A stretch of DNA of 64,000 nucleotides from an uncultured candidate division Zixibacteria bacterium (GCA_903908285.1 CAIVRH010000039.1:146787-210786), one strand, 5' to 3'. Positions 42,384-53,062 are shown, counted from the first letter of the stretch. Notes: a model not told the origin generated them from the sequence alone. Translations and numbers: made by a program.

Positions 42384-44261
42384 TTATCCCGCAGTGGAAT
42401 CTTCCCATTCACCATATAACTTTTCCAGCATCAACGATAGCATTTCCTTTTCCTTATTCAATTCCAGAAGTTTCTGCCAGTCGGTATATACATCCGGGGT
42501 GGAAACTAAATAATCTATCTCCTCGAGCTTACTTTCGATATCCGAGATTTCCTTCTCTATCTGAAATAAACTTCTTTTTTTTGCCTTAGGCTTGATCCTG
42601 TTGATCTCAACCTGCTTTTTCTTCTCCTCTCTGGCGATCTCCAATTTCCTTTTTTCTTTCTCCCTTTTCTCTCTTTTTTTCCCCTCGTAGTAGGAATAGT
42701 TACCCAAATACTCTTTGAGATTGGAACCTTCGAAAGCATATAGTCTATTCACTATCTTGTTTAGAAAATACCGGTCGTGGGAGACTACCAGAATGGTTCC
42801 TCCAAATTCTAGCAAAGCATTTTCCAGCACTTCCCGGGAAGCGATGTCCAGATGGTTGGTGGGTTCGTCCAAAACGAGGAAATTGGGTTTGGACAAAATC
42901 AATTTGGCTAACACCACCCGGCTCTGTTCGCCGCCGGAAAAGCTTTTTACCGGGCGGAATACATCCTCCCCGAAAAACAGGAATTTCCCCAGGTAACTTC
43001 GCAGTTCACCTGGAAGCAGGCGGGGATTGGCTTTCCACACTTCATCCAAAACCGAGCTTTCCACGTCTAAACCCTCATGCTCCTGGTCATAATAACCCAC
43101 GTCGAGGTTAGAACCGAATTTGACCTCTCCGGATGAGGGTCCTTCCTTTCCCAACAGGATTTTTAAAAAGGTGGTTTTGCCACAGCCATTCGGACCGATC
43201 AGGCCGAGCCGGTCATATCTTTCGACAGAGAAGTTAGCGTGCTCAAACAGAATCCTTTCTCCGAATTTCTTTCTGATCCCCTCGGTCCAGACCAACGCCC
43301 GAGATGTACGTCCAGTAACAGAGAAGGACATCTTCATCTTCTTGATTTTGGTTTTTGGCTTTTCCAATTTATCCAGTTTCCCTAATGTTTTCCTCCGGGA
43401 TTGGGCTTGTCTGGTCTTCTGTCCGGCTATATTTCTGCGGATGAAATCTTCAGTGCGATGAATATACTCTTGCTGAGCTTCAAATTCCTTTAAAGCTATT
43501 TCCTGTCTTTGGGCTTTCTGTTCCACGTAGGAAGAGAAATTTCCCACATATCTTTCGATGCGCCGATTTTCCAACTCTACCACCTCGTTTATCACCCGAT
43601 CGAGAAAATACCGATCGTGAGATACCAATACTATAGTGCCGGAAAATTCGGAAAGGTACTGCTCCAGCCATTCGGTACCTTCGATATCCAGGTGATTGGT
43701 GGGCTCATCCAAAAGAAGGAGGTTCGGCTCGGATAGAAGAATTGAAGCTAAAGCTGCACGGTTTTTTTCCCCGCCGCTTAAAATGTCCAAATTTTTATCG
43801 AAATCCTTCTTTTCAAATCCCAACCCAAAAAGTACCCGCTCAATTTTGTGTTCAAAATTGTACCCCCCCTGGTTCTCATATTCGGATTGCAATTTACCGT
43901 AAAGATCCAACAGCTGGTTAGGATCTCGGATAGAGGACATTTCCTGTTCCAGCTTGTGTAAATGATCATGCAGTTTTAGAAGGCCAGAGAAGGGCTTAAG
44001 CATTTCATCAAATAAAGTAAGCTCATCCTCCAGTTGATATTCCTGTCGCAAAAAACTCATTTTCAAGTGCTTGCTCCGGACGAGTTCCCCTTTATCCAAA
44101 TCCAATTCACCGGTGATGATGCGGAAAAGAGTGGTTTTTCCCGCCCCGTTGGATCCCAAAAGTCCGATCTTTCTCCCTTCCTCAATTTGCCAGGAGATAT
44201 CATCCAGAACCAGATTGGCACCATACGCTTTGGTTACATTTCTCAAACTCATCAAAGTCAT
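42384..44261 (-). CDS. ABC-F family ATPase
   Basis: 625 residues, no membrane segments. Two ABC domains: GSNGAGKTT with LSGGEKNRA and LLLLDEPTNHLD, then GPNGCGKTT with FSGGEQSRV and FLVLDEPTNHLD. Between them is the basic inter-domain linker (about 250-310), and a C-terminal charged coiled coil follows (about 525-620) like Uup/YdiF. ABC-F proteins act on the ribosome (translation rescue or antibiotic protection) rather than in transport. ATG 44252 three codons inside is an alternative start. Confidence 0.93.
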   Translation of the reverse strand: MTLMSLRNVTKAYGANLVLDDISWQIEEGRKIGLLGSNGAGKTTLFRIITGELDLDKGELVRSKHLKMSFLRQEYQLEDELTLFDEMLKPFSGLLKLHDHLHKLEQEMSSIRDPNQLLDLYGKLQSEYENQGGYNFEHKIERVLFGLGFEKKDFDKNLDILSGGEKNRAALASILLSEPNLLLLDEPTNHLDIEGTEWLEQYLSEFSGTIVLVSHDRYFLDRVINEVVELENRRIERYVGNFSSYVEQKAQRQEIALKEFEAQQEYIHRTEDFIRRNIAGQKTRQAQSRRKTLGKLDKLEKPKTKIKKMKMSFSVTGRTSRALVWTEGIRKKFGERILFEHANFSVERYDRLGLIGPNGCGKTTFLKILLGKEGPSSGEVKFGSNLDVGYYDQEHEGLDVESSVLDEVWKANPRLLPGELRSYLGKFLFFGEDVFRPVKSFSGGEQSRVVLAKLILSKPNFLVLDEPTNHLDIASREVLENALLEFGGTILVVSHDRYFLNKIVNRLYAFEGSNLKEYLGNYSYYEGKKREKREKEKRKLEIAREEKKKQVEINRIKPKAKKRSLFQIEKEISDIESKLEEIDYLVSTPDVYTDWQKLLELNKEKEMLSLMLEKLYGEWEDSTAG

Positions 44262-44454
44262 CTTTTAGAACCTTGCCTGAAAGAAGTTGATCTGCATGCA
44301 ATCATACGAGCTCAATCGAGTATAATATAATGAAAAAGGGTGGAGGTTAGAATAGCATACGTTTTCCGCTCGGTTTGCGTAATTTATTTAAATATTCATT
44401 CTAACGGGATTCCCTGCTTTTTTCTTAATGCCGCGTAAAAAGAGGTTTTCGACA

Positions 44455-46077
44455 CTAATACTCCCCATAATATACTACCATTAAATCCTGGGGAGCTGCA
44501 CAGATGGTGTAGTTTTCACTTTTACGATAAGTTATCATTTTGAAATATTTTTTGAATTCTTCTGACTGTACCAACGGGGCAAACCAGGTGGGAAATATGA
44601 TCAGGTAATGAGCATTCTGGTTTTTCAAAAATTTAGTCAGGGTGGATGGGCTCCGGTATATGTCGACCGCCAGTTCTCGATTAAAGAGGATATTTTGATT
44701 GTTCAAGCCAATCAGATCAATGGTTTTTCGTTTTCCGAAATACCGCAAAGCTCCGGAATCGTTGACTGCAATCACTGCATCCGGCGGGGTGTGCTCATTT
44801 ACCCACCGGCCTAATTCTACTTGGACTTCATTTATATTCTGGCAGTTCCAGGCATATTGATTGCTTCTAAACTGCAGTTGGGAGGGGAGTCTGATCCAGG
44901 ATAGCAAAATCAACAATATCGCCAGTAGTTTAGGCGCTCTCAGGATATTGGTTTTTGACTTCGGATGAGTAAGTGGTTTGGCTGAATTCCAGAGAAGTTC
45001 AAAGCCTAATGCCAGGGGGATAAATATAAAAGGAATGGCAGGCACCAGATAACGAAGCCAGTAATAGTATAATCCCGACTGGGGGGGCATATTTCGTGAG
45101 AATGCTATCCCACACAGGAACAACCATGGATAGATTATTATCAGCAGGGCCATCTTCCCTTTTTGGATTTTAAGCATTTGCCCAACTCCCAAAAAATAAA
45201 GCAGCGCACCGGAAAAAAGAAACATAGCCGGCATTTTGAATATAACCTCGCTCATAATTCGACCGAAACCGCCCCAGAAATAGGAATCGGTAAATTTGGC
45301 ATAGTAAGTATTGGGAAGGGGATGCCCGGTAATCAAAAGACAGGTCGAAGACCAAAACGAAAGCAATATGATGGTGGGTAACAGTAGCTTCATAATGGAA
45401 TCCGATTTGGGGGGATCGGATTTATTCCTTTTGGATAATAGAGCCAATATGACTACCAGCAATGTCAGGATTGTGTTTTCCGGACGGGTAATGGCGCCCA
45501 AGCCCAGTAATATTCCGCTGGCAAGGGAACGGTTTTTAAGCAGCTGGATTATAGCCCACCCGCTAAGACCGGCAGCTAAACAGACCTCCATTCCGGAAAC
45601 CTGCGAAAAAGCAAATAGGGGGAGGGTGGCGGTATATAGCCCACCCAACAGAGCCGGGAGAGTTCGCCTGGCAAAATAAAAACAGATTTCGAATATGGCA
45701 ACCGAGGTGAGCCATGCCAAAAGAATACCCAGAACTTTCATGATCACCACAGGAGAAATACCGGTGGTAAAGAAGACCAGATGAGCTAAAGCGCCAAAGA
45801 TCATCCATAAGGGACTGGTGAAACCCGCTTCGGCAATGCCCTGGTTATAATATGGCAATCCAGAATGAGCCAGGTTTTGGGCATAGACTAAATGAATCCA
45901 GGCATCATCTAAGGGAAATCCGGAGAAAGCCGCATCGGTTCCGGGCGACCGGTCCAAAAGAAAAAATAAAGCCAGGATGATATGCACGGTCAATAATATC
46001 AGCCAGAATATATGATGGGGGATGATGCGTGTGGGTAAGGTTTGAATGGTTTTATGGTTTTGGGGTATGGTTGGCAT
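44455..46077 (-). CDS. GT-C fold glycosyltransferase-like membrane protein
   Basis: 540 residues with about 11-12 membrane helices. The first loop has the acidic pair of GT-C enzymes ('PLDDAWIHLVYAQNL'), which use polyprenyl-phosphate sugars; a soluble C-terminal domain of about 120 residues follows ('YAWNCQNINEVQVELGRW'). Likely adds a sugar to a lipid, protein or polysaccharide on the outer face of the inner membrane; substrate unknown. It begins nine bases after the BatA-type gene and is probably cotranscribed with it. Confidence 0.75.
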   Translation of the reverse strand: MPTIPQNHKTIQTLPTRIIPHHIFWLILLTVHIILALFFLLDRSPGTDAAFSGFPLDDAWIHLVYAQNLAHSGLPYYNQGIAEAGFTSPLWMIFGALAHLVFFTTGISPVVIMKVLGILLAWLTSVAIFEICFYFARRTLPALLGGLYTATLPLFAFSQVSGMEVCLAAGLSGWAIIQLLKNRSLASGILLGLGAITRPENTILTLLVVILALLSKRNKSDPPKSDSIMKLLLPTIILLSFWSSTCLLITGHPLPNTYYAKFTDSYFWGGFGRIMSEVIFKMPAMFLFSGALLYFLGVGQMLKIQKGKMALLIIIYPWLFLCGIAFSRNMPPQSGLYYYWLRYLVPAIPFIFIPLALGFELLWNSAKPLTHPKSKTNILRAPKLLAILLILLSWIRLPSQLQFRSNQYAWNCQNINEVQVELGRWVNEHTPPDAVIAVNDSGALRYFGKRKTIDLIGLNNQNILFNRELAVDIYRSPSTLTKFLKNQNAHYLIIFPTWFAPLVQSEEFKKYFKMITYRKSENYTICAAPQDLMVVYYGEY

Positions 46078-46086
46078 TTGGATATT

Positions 46087-48252
46087 TTAAGTCTTTTCCT
46101 CTGTGGTTATGTCCTTTTTTCTGCTCCGGGATAAATACATCTCCAGAATCAGAAGACCCAATGCTATCCACAGAAAGGTTTTCCATAGCTCTCTACCATA
46201 GCGGGATTGTAGAATAGATTTTTCCATATCATCCTGCGGGTTGATATAGAAGAAACTGAGCCCCTCTAATTTTTTCTCAACTTCAGTCCGGTCTAATTTT
46301 TCCTGATCGGAATCTTTTGGGTCTATGTTTACCGCAAACCTATCCACTACCTCCTCTCCGCCGGAAGCGGACCGACTAAATATACTGTAAATACCGGGCC
46401 AGGAGGTGTCATCTATCCTTATGATAAGCTTGTCGGTTTGCTCGCCGAAAGCGGATCCGTTTCCGGGGGAAAAAGATGGCTGTAAGGCGGTCCTTTTCAT
46501 CTGGGGATCTACCAGTTCCGTTCCCTTCCCTTCAAAATCCGGGGGGAGCTCCCTTGTCATCCTGGAATCGACCAAAATCTCTTCATCTAACCGGGAAAGA
46601 TCGGAAGCGAGATATTCCACCGAACGGTTGATCAAAGGGACGAAGAAAGGATGCATTACCAACTCGCCCTCACTTTTTTCCAAGGATGCGGCTAAGAGCA
46701 AAACCTTTCCGGCACCATAACTTTTCTCCACCAGTGCGGGTTTGCCCGAGTTGAATCGGGCGATAACCCTCATATTTTCACTTTCCGGTAATTGGAATAT
46801 GGAGAAGAACTTTATCACGGGAAGTTTTTCTTTTTCTACGTTGCGGTAGACCTGGAAGATCGGATGGCTCAAATCGAATTTTTCCAGATCGAAAAATCCG
46901 CCCGCACTCCTGGTAAGAGCCATCGAAGCACCTATATTCAGCTCAAAGAAATTCTTCAGGATCTCTTTGGAATAAAATTCCGGATCGATTCTGTTTCCCA
47001 GTAGGAAAAATACCCCTCCTCCTTTTCGGACGAATCTCTCCAGATTGGCTAAAGAAACGTCGGATAATTTGGAAAGGTTAGAGAAAATAACCACCTGGTA
47101 TTGGCTGAAATCAACGGCGGGAAAGGCACCTTTACTTACTTGAGTAATTTCCTTGGTGGCGTCACTGGCATCCGAGGGATTTAAGGCTAGATTTAAGTAA
47201 CGGGTATCTCCATCGTTTTCACCAACCAGAAGGACTATGATCTTCTCTGGGATTCGAAAAGCGAAATAGCGGCGGTTATCTATCATCAAATCGTCATCGG
47301 TAAGTTCAAAGAATCCGGTGTGAATTCCCGCTTTCTCCACCGCGGAGGTAAACTTTAGGGTAGATTTACCCCCCCGTCCAATATCAACATCAGATTGGCC
47401 GACCCGCTTTCCGTCCAGATATAATCCCACCAGAAGGTTGGTAACCGGAAGTGAAGAGAAATTAGCGATTTGTACGGAAAGCTGAAACGGTTTACCGCTC
47501 TCGATCAACTGATTGCCGAATTCAATCTTTTCGATAGCCAAATTCTGTTTCGCGGGCGGGGAAATATCCACCACGTAGAGCTTGATCTTCTTATTCTCCC
47601 CAGAGAGGAAACCGGGGTAAAGTGAAGACCAACCCGATTTTTCCATGTCGGTGATCAGGTAGATCTCCTGATTCAAATTTTTCGAATCTTTTAAGATCTC
47701 GTAACCTTTCTTCAAAGCCGCACCCGGGTTGGTTATCCCGGCAGAGAGTTTTGCTTCCTCATCTAGAAATTTTATCTGGTTTTTAAAATCATAAGTGGGT
47801 CGGGGATTCACCAACTGGGGTTGTGAATTGAACAATATCAAACTGTTTTCATCCCCTTCCTTAAGCTGTTGGAGTATGGTCTTGGCTTTGTTTATAGCCA
47901 GTTTAAAGAGCGGACCCTCCTTGGTTTCGTATCCTAAGCTATAGGAATTGTCCAAAAGAATTACACTGGAAGTTTTGGCATGCGCACCGACTCTGGAGGC
48001 AAAGGTTCCTTTTATGGCAGGCCGGGCGAAAGCTGCCACTGCTAGGAGTATAATCAGACTGCGAATGATCAACAGCAAATACTCTTTTATCTTCACCCTT
48101 CTCATCCGGGTCTTTTCCAAAGATCTCAAAAAAAGAAGCGAACTGAAGAGGATCTTTTTCACCTTCTGCCGGTTGAATATATGAATCAGAAGGGGGAATA
48201 AGACGGCTACCCCAGCTGCCAAGAGTATGATCGGGTTAAGAAAATTGAACAT
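46087..48252 (-). CDS. BatA/VWA-domain membrane protein
   Basis: 721 residues. BatA-type N-terminus ('FLNPIILLAAGVAVLFPLLIHIFNR' region, residues 4-28), a second helix (about 60-78), a VWA domain with MIDAS start DNSYS (Asp98 region), then an Ig-like part and a DUF4159/GATase-like segment ('FVRKGGGVFFLLGN'), and a C-terminal helix followed by a short basic tail. Such proteins work with MoxR ATPases and DUF58 proteins in the Bat system of envelope stress tolerance; both partners are encoded at 51.4-54.1 kb. Confidence 0.85.
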   Translation of the reverse strand: MFNFLNPIILLAAGVAVLFPLLIHIFNRQKVKKILFSSLLFLRSLEKTRMRRVKIKEYLLLIIRSLIILLAVAAFARPAIKGTFASRVGAHAKTSSVILLDNSYSLGYETKEGPLFKLAINKAKTILQQLKEGDENSLILFNSQPQLVNPRPTYDFKNQIKFLDEEAKLSAGITNPGAALKKGYEILKDSKNLNQEIYLITDMEKSGWSSLYPGFLSGENKKIKLYVVDISPPAKQNLAIEKIEFGNQLIESGKPFQLSVQIANFSSLPVTNLLVGLYLDGKRVGQSDVDIGRGGKSTLKFTSAVEKAGIHTGFFELTDDDLMIDNRRYFAFRIPEKIIVLLVGENDGDTRYLNLALNPSDASDATKEITQVSKGAFPAVDFSQYQVVIFSNLSKLSDVSLANLERFVRKGGGVFFLLGNRIDPEFYSKEILKNFFELNIGASMALTRSAGGFFDLEKFDLSHPIFQVYRNVEKEKLPVIKFFSIFQLPESENMRVIARFNSGKPALVEKSYGAGKVLLLAASLEKSEGELVMHPFFVPLINRSVEYLASDLSRLDEEILVDSRMTRELPPDFEGKGTELVDPQMKRTALQPSFSPGNGSAFGEQTDKLIIRIDDTSWPGIYSIFSRSASGGEEVVDRFAVNIDPKDSDQEKLDRTEVEKKLEGLSFFYINPQDDMEKSILQSRYGRELWKTFLWIALGLLILEMYLSRSRKKDITTEEKT

Positions 48253-48318
48253 GAGCGAAGTAAACCTTTGGTCTCCTTTTCCTTGCCGCTTTACGGAAAA
48301 TAAACAGGAGGATGGGTT

Positions 48319-50241
48319 CTAATGCTGAATTTTTGATGTCGAATCCGGAGTTAAATATTCCTGCGCTTCCTTTTTCTCCTCAAATCCGGACGGGATATTC
48401 AAAATATCACGGAAATAATCTGCGGCTTGGGCATTTTCATTTTTTTTCTGGTATGCTTTTCCTAAAGCTAAAAGCACCTTACCCCGGTACAACGGTTTAT
48501 TTTCCAAAAACTCGGCGATATGGTAAAAGTGTAGGGCTGAATCAATCTCCCCTATATTAAAAAATGACTCGCCCAGTCGAAGATAGGAAATGGGACTATC
48601 CGGATATTCCACCACGAAACGCCGACCATAGAAGAGCGCTTTATTGAAATTCTCTTGAGCCGGCTCGGTTTCGCCCAACTTCCGGCATATGGTTCCCAAG
48701 CCAGAATAAATTTCAGTTTGGTTTTGACTGCTAAGATTTTGCTTCTCCACTTTCTCCAAATAGTTTTTAGCGGACGGTAGATCTCCGTTGTTTGCTTGGA
48801 TTTCAGCCAATTTGATGTAGGCATTCACATAAGTGGAATCCAAGGAGATCACTTTAAGATAATACTTTGCCGCTTTATCGAATTTACCCGTTATAGCGGC
48901 TATATTCCCGAGGGTTTGCAAGTACTCCAAGTTCAAACTGTCACTGATAAGAATTTGCCGATATAATTTTTCTGACGCATCGTATTCCCCCTTCAGGTAA
49001 TATACATAAGCCAGGCTGCGAAGGATGCCGGGATCATTCCCGAAGATACCAAGCATGTCGCGATATAATTCGATAGCCGTGTCATAATGACCGTTAGACA
49101 TCTTCATTCCGGTTACGAAATAATAATCCGAAATGCTGTCTTGCTGGGTTTTAAGGTAGGAGATCCACTCTTTTTCCAAGGTGGAAAGATTCTTCTGATA
49201 AACGTCCTGTATGGTTTGATCTAAAGTCAGATCTGTGGCTTTTTGGTATAGAGTCTTGAACTTGTCCAGATCATACGATTTTACCAAGAACCTCACGAAT
49301 GAGCTGGCTTCCCAAAAAGCAGCATCCTGAGGCTGTTTTCGATAATCTAAGGTGGTCTTAAGCGTGGTTAAGGGAACCCACCGCTTGGAAGCGATAAGCT
49401 TTTTGGCATAATGATGGGACAAGGCGAAGTAATTGCCCACCCCTTCCGCCAGCAGGGGTGGAGCATATCCCCATAAACGGTAGAATAGGAGGAAACCTAT
49501 GCTGGGTGTATCCAAGCTTTTTTCGAAAAGAGTATATATGGTATAAATCTTATTTTTGGTGGGATCCAGCCCTATGTTGAACCGATCATCCCATGCTATC
49601 TCGTTCACTTGACAGGGAAGGAGATAATATTCCATTCTATCCATAGCGGGTTGAGTGAATCCAAAGGTGTCCCGAAACCTTTTATATTCGGTTTCGGTAT
49701 GGTCCTTTATTTTTGCCCACTGAAGATCCGCTAAAGAATTGAGAATATAGCGGTAGAAGAAATGTGCGCTGGGTAACTCATCCCATTCCTCTTTTGTTTT
49801 GTCCCTGGTGTCTAGACTGCATTCAAGCTTTGGCAGGTCTGTTATTTGGGGTGTGAGATAAACTTGGAAAGTCCTCCCGGATTTTACCTCGATTTCACCC
49901 AAAAGGAATGTTACTTTGTTCTTGGCGAGAATTTCTTTGAGAATGGTCTGGGGTTGGGGCGGCAGGGTGATGAGACTTACATTCAATTCTACGTTTTCGC
50001 TGTCCACTACGGTAGCCGTGGTGGTTAGCGTAAAATTAGCCTGAAAGGAGGCAGTCTCCAATCCATTATAAAGCTTGATTTCTCTCCGGTCAATAAGTCT
50101 AAAACTTGAGCTGTCAGCGGGAATACCCTCTTTCACGTCGATACCAAGCAGAATCCCTGAAGCACCATAAACAGCACAATAATCCGAGATGAGAAGAAAG
50201 AAAAGAAAACTCAGACAGAAAATTAATCTCATTTTATTCAT
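48319..50241 (-). CDS. Exported peptidase-MA-like pseudoenzyme with TPR repeats
   Basis: 640 residues from ATG 50241 (GAGG five bases upstream), signal peptide (MNKMRLIFCL...AVYGAS). The middle part (about 130-370) follows the peptidase MA/gluzincin layout, and the third-ligand region is recognisable ('LLAEGVGNYFALSHH'), but where HExxH should be it reads 'GFLLFYRLWGYAPP', so catalysis looks lost. The C-terminal half (about 380-625) is six or so TPRs. It probably acts as a periplasmic scaffold. It lies 66 bases upstream of the BatA-type gene in the same direction. Confidence 0.72.
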   Translation of the reverse strand: MNKMRLIFCLSFLFFLLISDYCAVYGASGILLGIDVKEGIPADSSSFRLIDRREIKLYNGLETASFQANFTLTTTATVVDSENVELNVSLITLPPQPQTILKEILAKNKVTFLLGEIEVKSGRTFQVYLTPQITDLPKLECSLDTRDKTKEEWDELPSAHFFYRYILNSLADLQWAKIKDHTETEYKRFRDTFGFTQPAMDRMEYYLLPCQVNEIAWDDRFNIGLDPTKNKIYTIYTLFEKSLDTPSIGFLLFYRLWGYAPPLLAEGVGNYFALSHHYAKKLIASKRWVPLTTLKTTLDYRKQPQDAAFWEASSFVRFLVKSYDLDKFKTLYQKATDLTLDQTIQDVYQKNLSTLEKEWISYLKTQQDSISDYYFVTGMKMSNGHYDTAIELYRDMLGIFGNDPGILRSLAYVYYLKGEYDASEKLYRQILISDSLNLEYLQTLGNIAAITGKFDKAAKYYLKVISLDSTYVNAYIKLAEIQANNGDLPSAKNYLEKVEKQNLSSQNQTEIYSGLGTICRKLGETEPAQENFNKALFYGRRFVVEYPDSPISYLRLGESFFNIGEIDSALHFYHIAEFLENKPLYRGKVLLALGKAYQKKNENAQAADYFRDILNIPSGFEEKKEAQEYLTPDSTSKIQH

Positions 50242-50338
50242 ATAAACCTCAACCATTTTCGTTTACCCCTTGCTCCAAACGGAGAAATGAGGATAGAGGG
50301 TTTTTATAATTCAGTACTTGCCAATCATCAGTTATCAA

Positions 50339-51211
50339 TTATTTAATTAAACTCTTAAGCACTTTTAGATTCATGCGGTCTTTCACGTTTCCTTCCTCCT
50401 TCGGAGTTTCCAGAATCTTGGGTATACTTTCCCAGCGGGGATCATTCATTAGCATTCGGAATCCTTCCAACCCGATTTTTCCTTCACTTAGATGCTGATG
50501 TCGATCTACCCGCGAACCCAAATCTTTCAAGGAATCGTTTATATGGAAGACCTTAAGTCGTTTAATACCAATAATTTTATCCAACTCCTCAAATGTATCC
50601 TTATAAGCTTTTTTGGTTCGAATATCGTATCCGGCAGCGAAGGTGTGGCAGGTGTCGTAACACAATCCCAATCTCCGGTTATCCTTCACCTGATCGATTA
50701 TCTTTGCTATATGATCAAACCGATACCCGATAGAACTCCCCTGGCCCGCCGTAGTCTCCAAACAGATTCCTACCTGGCATCCTTCAGTCTTCTGATGAAG
50801 CCAATTGAGGGAGTGAGCGATCTTTGTTATTCCCTCTTCTTCTCCGCTACCCAGATGTGAACCTGGATGTATCACTAGATAGGGGATAGCCAGAAGCTCA
50901 GCCCGCTGAACTTCGATCAACATGGCTTCCAAAGACTTTTGGTAAATATCCTCCTTAGGAGAAGCCAAATTTATCAGATAGCCATTATGTGCCACCACCG
51001 AGGATATGCCGGTTTCTTTCTGATTTTCGAGAAATCTATTAGTATCTTCCGGAGTAAGCTCTTTAGCTTTCCACTGGTTATTGCTTTTGGTAAATATTTG
51101 TATAGTGGTACATCCCAGCTCTTTCCCATAAATAAGGGAATTGAAAATCCCTCCGGAGATAGACATGTGGGCACCGATCAATAGATTTTTCGCCTTCTTC
51201 AGTTTTTTCAT
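50339..51211 (-). CDS. nfo: Endonuclease IV
   Basis: 290 residues, normal length for the AP endonuclease 2 family of TIM barrels with three zinc ions. Visible ligand motifs: 'IGAHMSISGG', 'VIHPGSHLG', 'GICLETTAGQG', 'LCYDTCHTFAAGYD', 'VFHINDSLKDLGSRVDRH' and 'ILETPKE'. It cuts DNA at abasic sites in base excision repair. It sits inside the Bat-type gene group with no obvious link to it. Confidence 0.95.
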   Translation of the reverse strand: MKKLKKAKNLLIGAHMSISGGIFNSLIYGKELGCTTIQIFTKSNNQWKAKELTPEDTNRFLENQKETGISSVVAHNGYLINLASPKEDIYQKSLEAMLIEVQRAELLAIPYLVIHPGSHLGSGEEEGITKIAHSLNWLHQKTEGCQVGICLETTAGQGSSIGYRFDHIAKIIDQVKDNRRLGLCYDTCHTFAAGYDIRTKKAYKDTFEELDKIIGIKRLKVFHINDSLKDLGSRVDRHQHLSEGKIGLEGFRMLMNDPRWESIPKILETPKEEGNVKDRMNLKVLKSLIK

Positions 51212-51383
51212 CTCTTTTAGCTATATCGCATAACCAGAGCTTCATGCCTTAGCTATATTCGTTTCATCACCGGCAGGCCATAACAGTATGCTCTGATGCT
51301 ATTCTTATCTAAGGGTGTTTTGTTATCCGATAAATCCATCCAGACGGACGCCCAACTGGGCGCTTCATCCGTTTATCGTTTGT

Positions 51384-52283
51384 TTACCCCAGTCTCTGCC
51401 TTTTACTCAGATATGAAAAAAGAGCATAGTCAAAGGAAACGGAGGTATCCAACAGCACATAATCGATCAAGCTCTCACGACACTGGAGGGTATACTTACT
51501 GATCAAAGCCTGGAACCTGTCGATGTATTCTTTCTTGATTTGCCAGGGTGAGGTCATCAACTCCTCATTTGTCTCCAAGTCCTTGAAGATAGCCAATTCG
51601 GGAAAAGCAAAGGTACGCTCCCGGGGATCCAAAACGTGGAAAACGATCACCTCATGCTTCTTGTGCCGGAAATGTTTCAAGCCATTTATCACCTTGTCCG
51701 GATCATCAAAAAGATCGGAAATCAAAATAATCAAACCACGTCTCTTTATCCTTTCCGCCATCTCGTGTAATGCGATACTGATATTGGTAGTCTGAGAAGG
51801 CATAAGTTTATCCAACTCCTGGAGAATGACATGGAGATGACTCCTCAAGGCAGATTTGGGAGGTATATATTTATTTATCTTCTGATCAAATAAGACCAAT
51901 CCCACAGAATCTCTCTGCTTTAGCATCAAATAGGAGAGAGCCGCGGAAAGATAACAGCCATATTCCAGCTTATTAATCCCATCGGAACCGTAACCCATGG
52001 AACCGGAAGTATCCATAAGGATATAAGCTTTAAGATTTGTCTCTTCTTCGAACTCTTTGATGAAGAATCGATCGGTTTTACCATAAACTTTCCAATCCAC
52101 ATTTTTCAGGGGATCCCCGGGCATGTATTGTCTATGCTCGGCAAATTCCACGGAGAATCCGTGGTAGGGGCTTTTGTGCAAACCGGCGATGAATCCCTCC
52201 ACCACCAGCCGGGCTTTGATCTCCATCCCGGACAGTTTGGAGACCACGTCCGGTCTTAAGAATCTGCGGTAATTTTCTGGCAT
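51384..52283 (-). CDS. DUF58 protein (VWA-like), MoxR partner
   Basis: 299 residues from ATG 52283; the frame extends to a TTG at 52307 without a ribosome site. DUF58 signature 'EFAEHRQYMPGDPLKNVDWKVYGKTD' region (about residues 45-70) and a VWA-like fold with DTSGSMG (MIDAS, about residue 91). No membrane segment. DUF58 proteins work with MoxR AAA+ ATPases, encoded two genes upstream, probably as metal-dependent binding partners in enzyme maturation or envelope stress. Confidence 0.88.
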   Translation of the reverse strand: MPENYRRFLRPDVVSKLSGMEIKARLVVEGFIAGLHKSPYHGFSVEFAEHRQYMPGDPLKNVDWKVYGKTDRFFIKEFEEETNLKAYILMDTSGSMGYGSDGINKLEYGCYLSAALSYLMLKQRDSVGLVLFDQKINKYIPPKSALRSHLHVILQELDKLMPSQTTNISIALHEMAERIKRRGLIILISDLFDDPDKVINGLKHFRHKKHEVIVFHVLDPRERTFAFPELAIFKDLETNEELMTSPWQIKKEYIDRFQALISKYTLQCRESLIDYVLLDTSVSFDYALFSYLSKRQRLG

Positions 52284-52486
52284 AAAGATGGAAAAATTAA
52301 GATTCAAAAATCAAAACGTAAAATTACAATTCTAAATGCAAAATTTGAAATCATACAATAATAGAAATATTGCCGCTTCTGAAGTTCAAATCAAGTGTAC
52401 AGAATTCATCTACCTATAAATACATCATCTAAGCTACTCACCTTGGTCATGAAATCCTAATCGTACTGCAATGGTTTTGGACTATC

Positions 52487-52912
52487 TTATTCCGCAATCT
52501 TTATTTCCAAATTATCTGCCAGTCCGGAACCAAAACTCTTAAGGATCTTGAGCTCTTCTTTAGCTTTCTCTTTGTCTCCAGTATAAACATAAACCATCCC
52601 TAAGTTATAGTGAGCCTTTGTATTATAATGGTTTAATTCAACCACTTTCTTAAACTGTTGAGTGGCTTTATCGTAATCTTTCCTATCAACGTAAATGGCT
52701 CCCAAGTTCATATGAACTTCCACAAAATTCGGATTAAGCTTTAGCGCTTTTTGATATTCATCTACGGCTTGGTCCAACGAACCCTGATTATGGAATTTAA
52801 ATCCCCTTTTATAATGCTTCTGTGCTTGTTGTTCCTTATTAGCGCAGCTTAAAGATGTGAAGACTAAAAGATAGATCAAAAAACTATATGAAACCATTTT
52901 GCATCGTATCAC
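52487..52912 (-). CDS. TPR lipoprotein-like protein
   Basis: 141 residues from GTG 52912 (ATG 52897 is an alternative). Signal sequence with Cys at the end ('VFTSLSCAN'), a weak lipobox, then two to three TPRs ('AVDEYQKALKLNPNFVEVH', 'ATQQFKKVVELNHYNTKAH'). BatE- or BatC-like small TPR proteins accompany Bat operons, so it probably belongs to the MoxR-DUF58 set. Confidence 0.75.
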   Translation of the reverse strand: MIRCKMVSYSFLIYLLVFTSLSCANKEQQAQKHYKRGFKFHNQGSLDQAVDEYQKALKLNPNFVEVHMNLGAIYVDRKDYDKATQQFKKVVELNHYNTKAHYNLGMVYVYTGDKEKAKEELKILKSFGSGLADNLEIKIAE

Positions 52913-53062
52913 CCTAACCTCTTTGAGTTATTCTTGAAGACATTCGGATAATCCGTTTGATAATCGGAAGTTCATATGAGCTTCTAAATAAGTCTTCCAA
53001 CTTCCATTGCCAACTTCGAGCCACGATAAGAGCATCGTTACCGATAACCGAATTTCGAAAGG

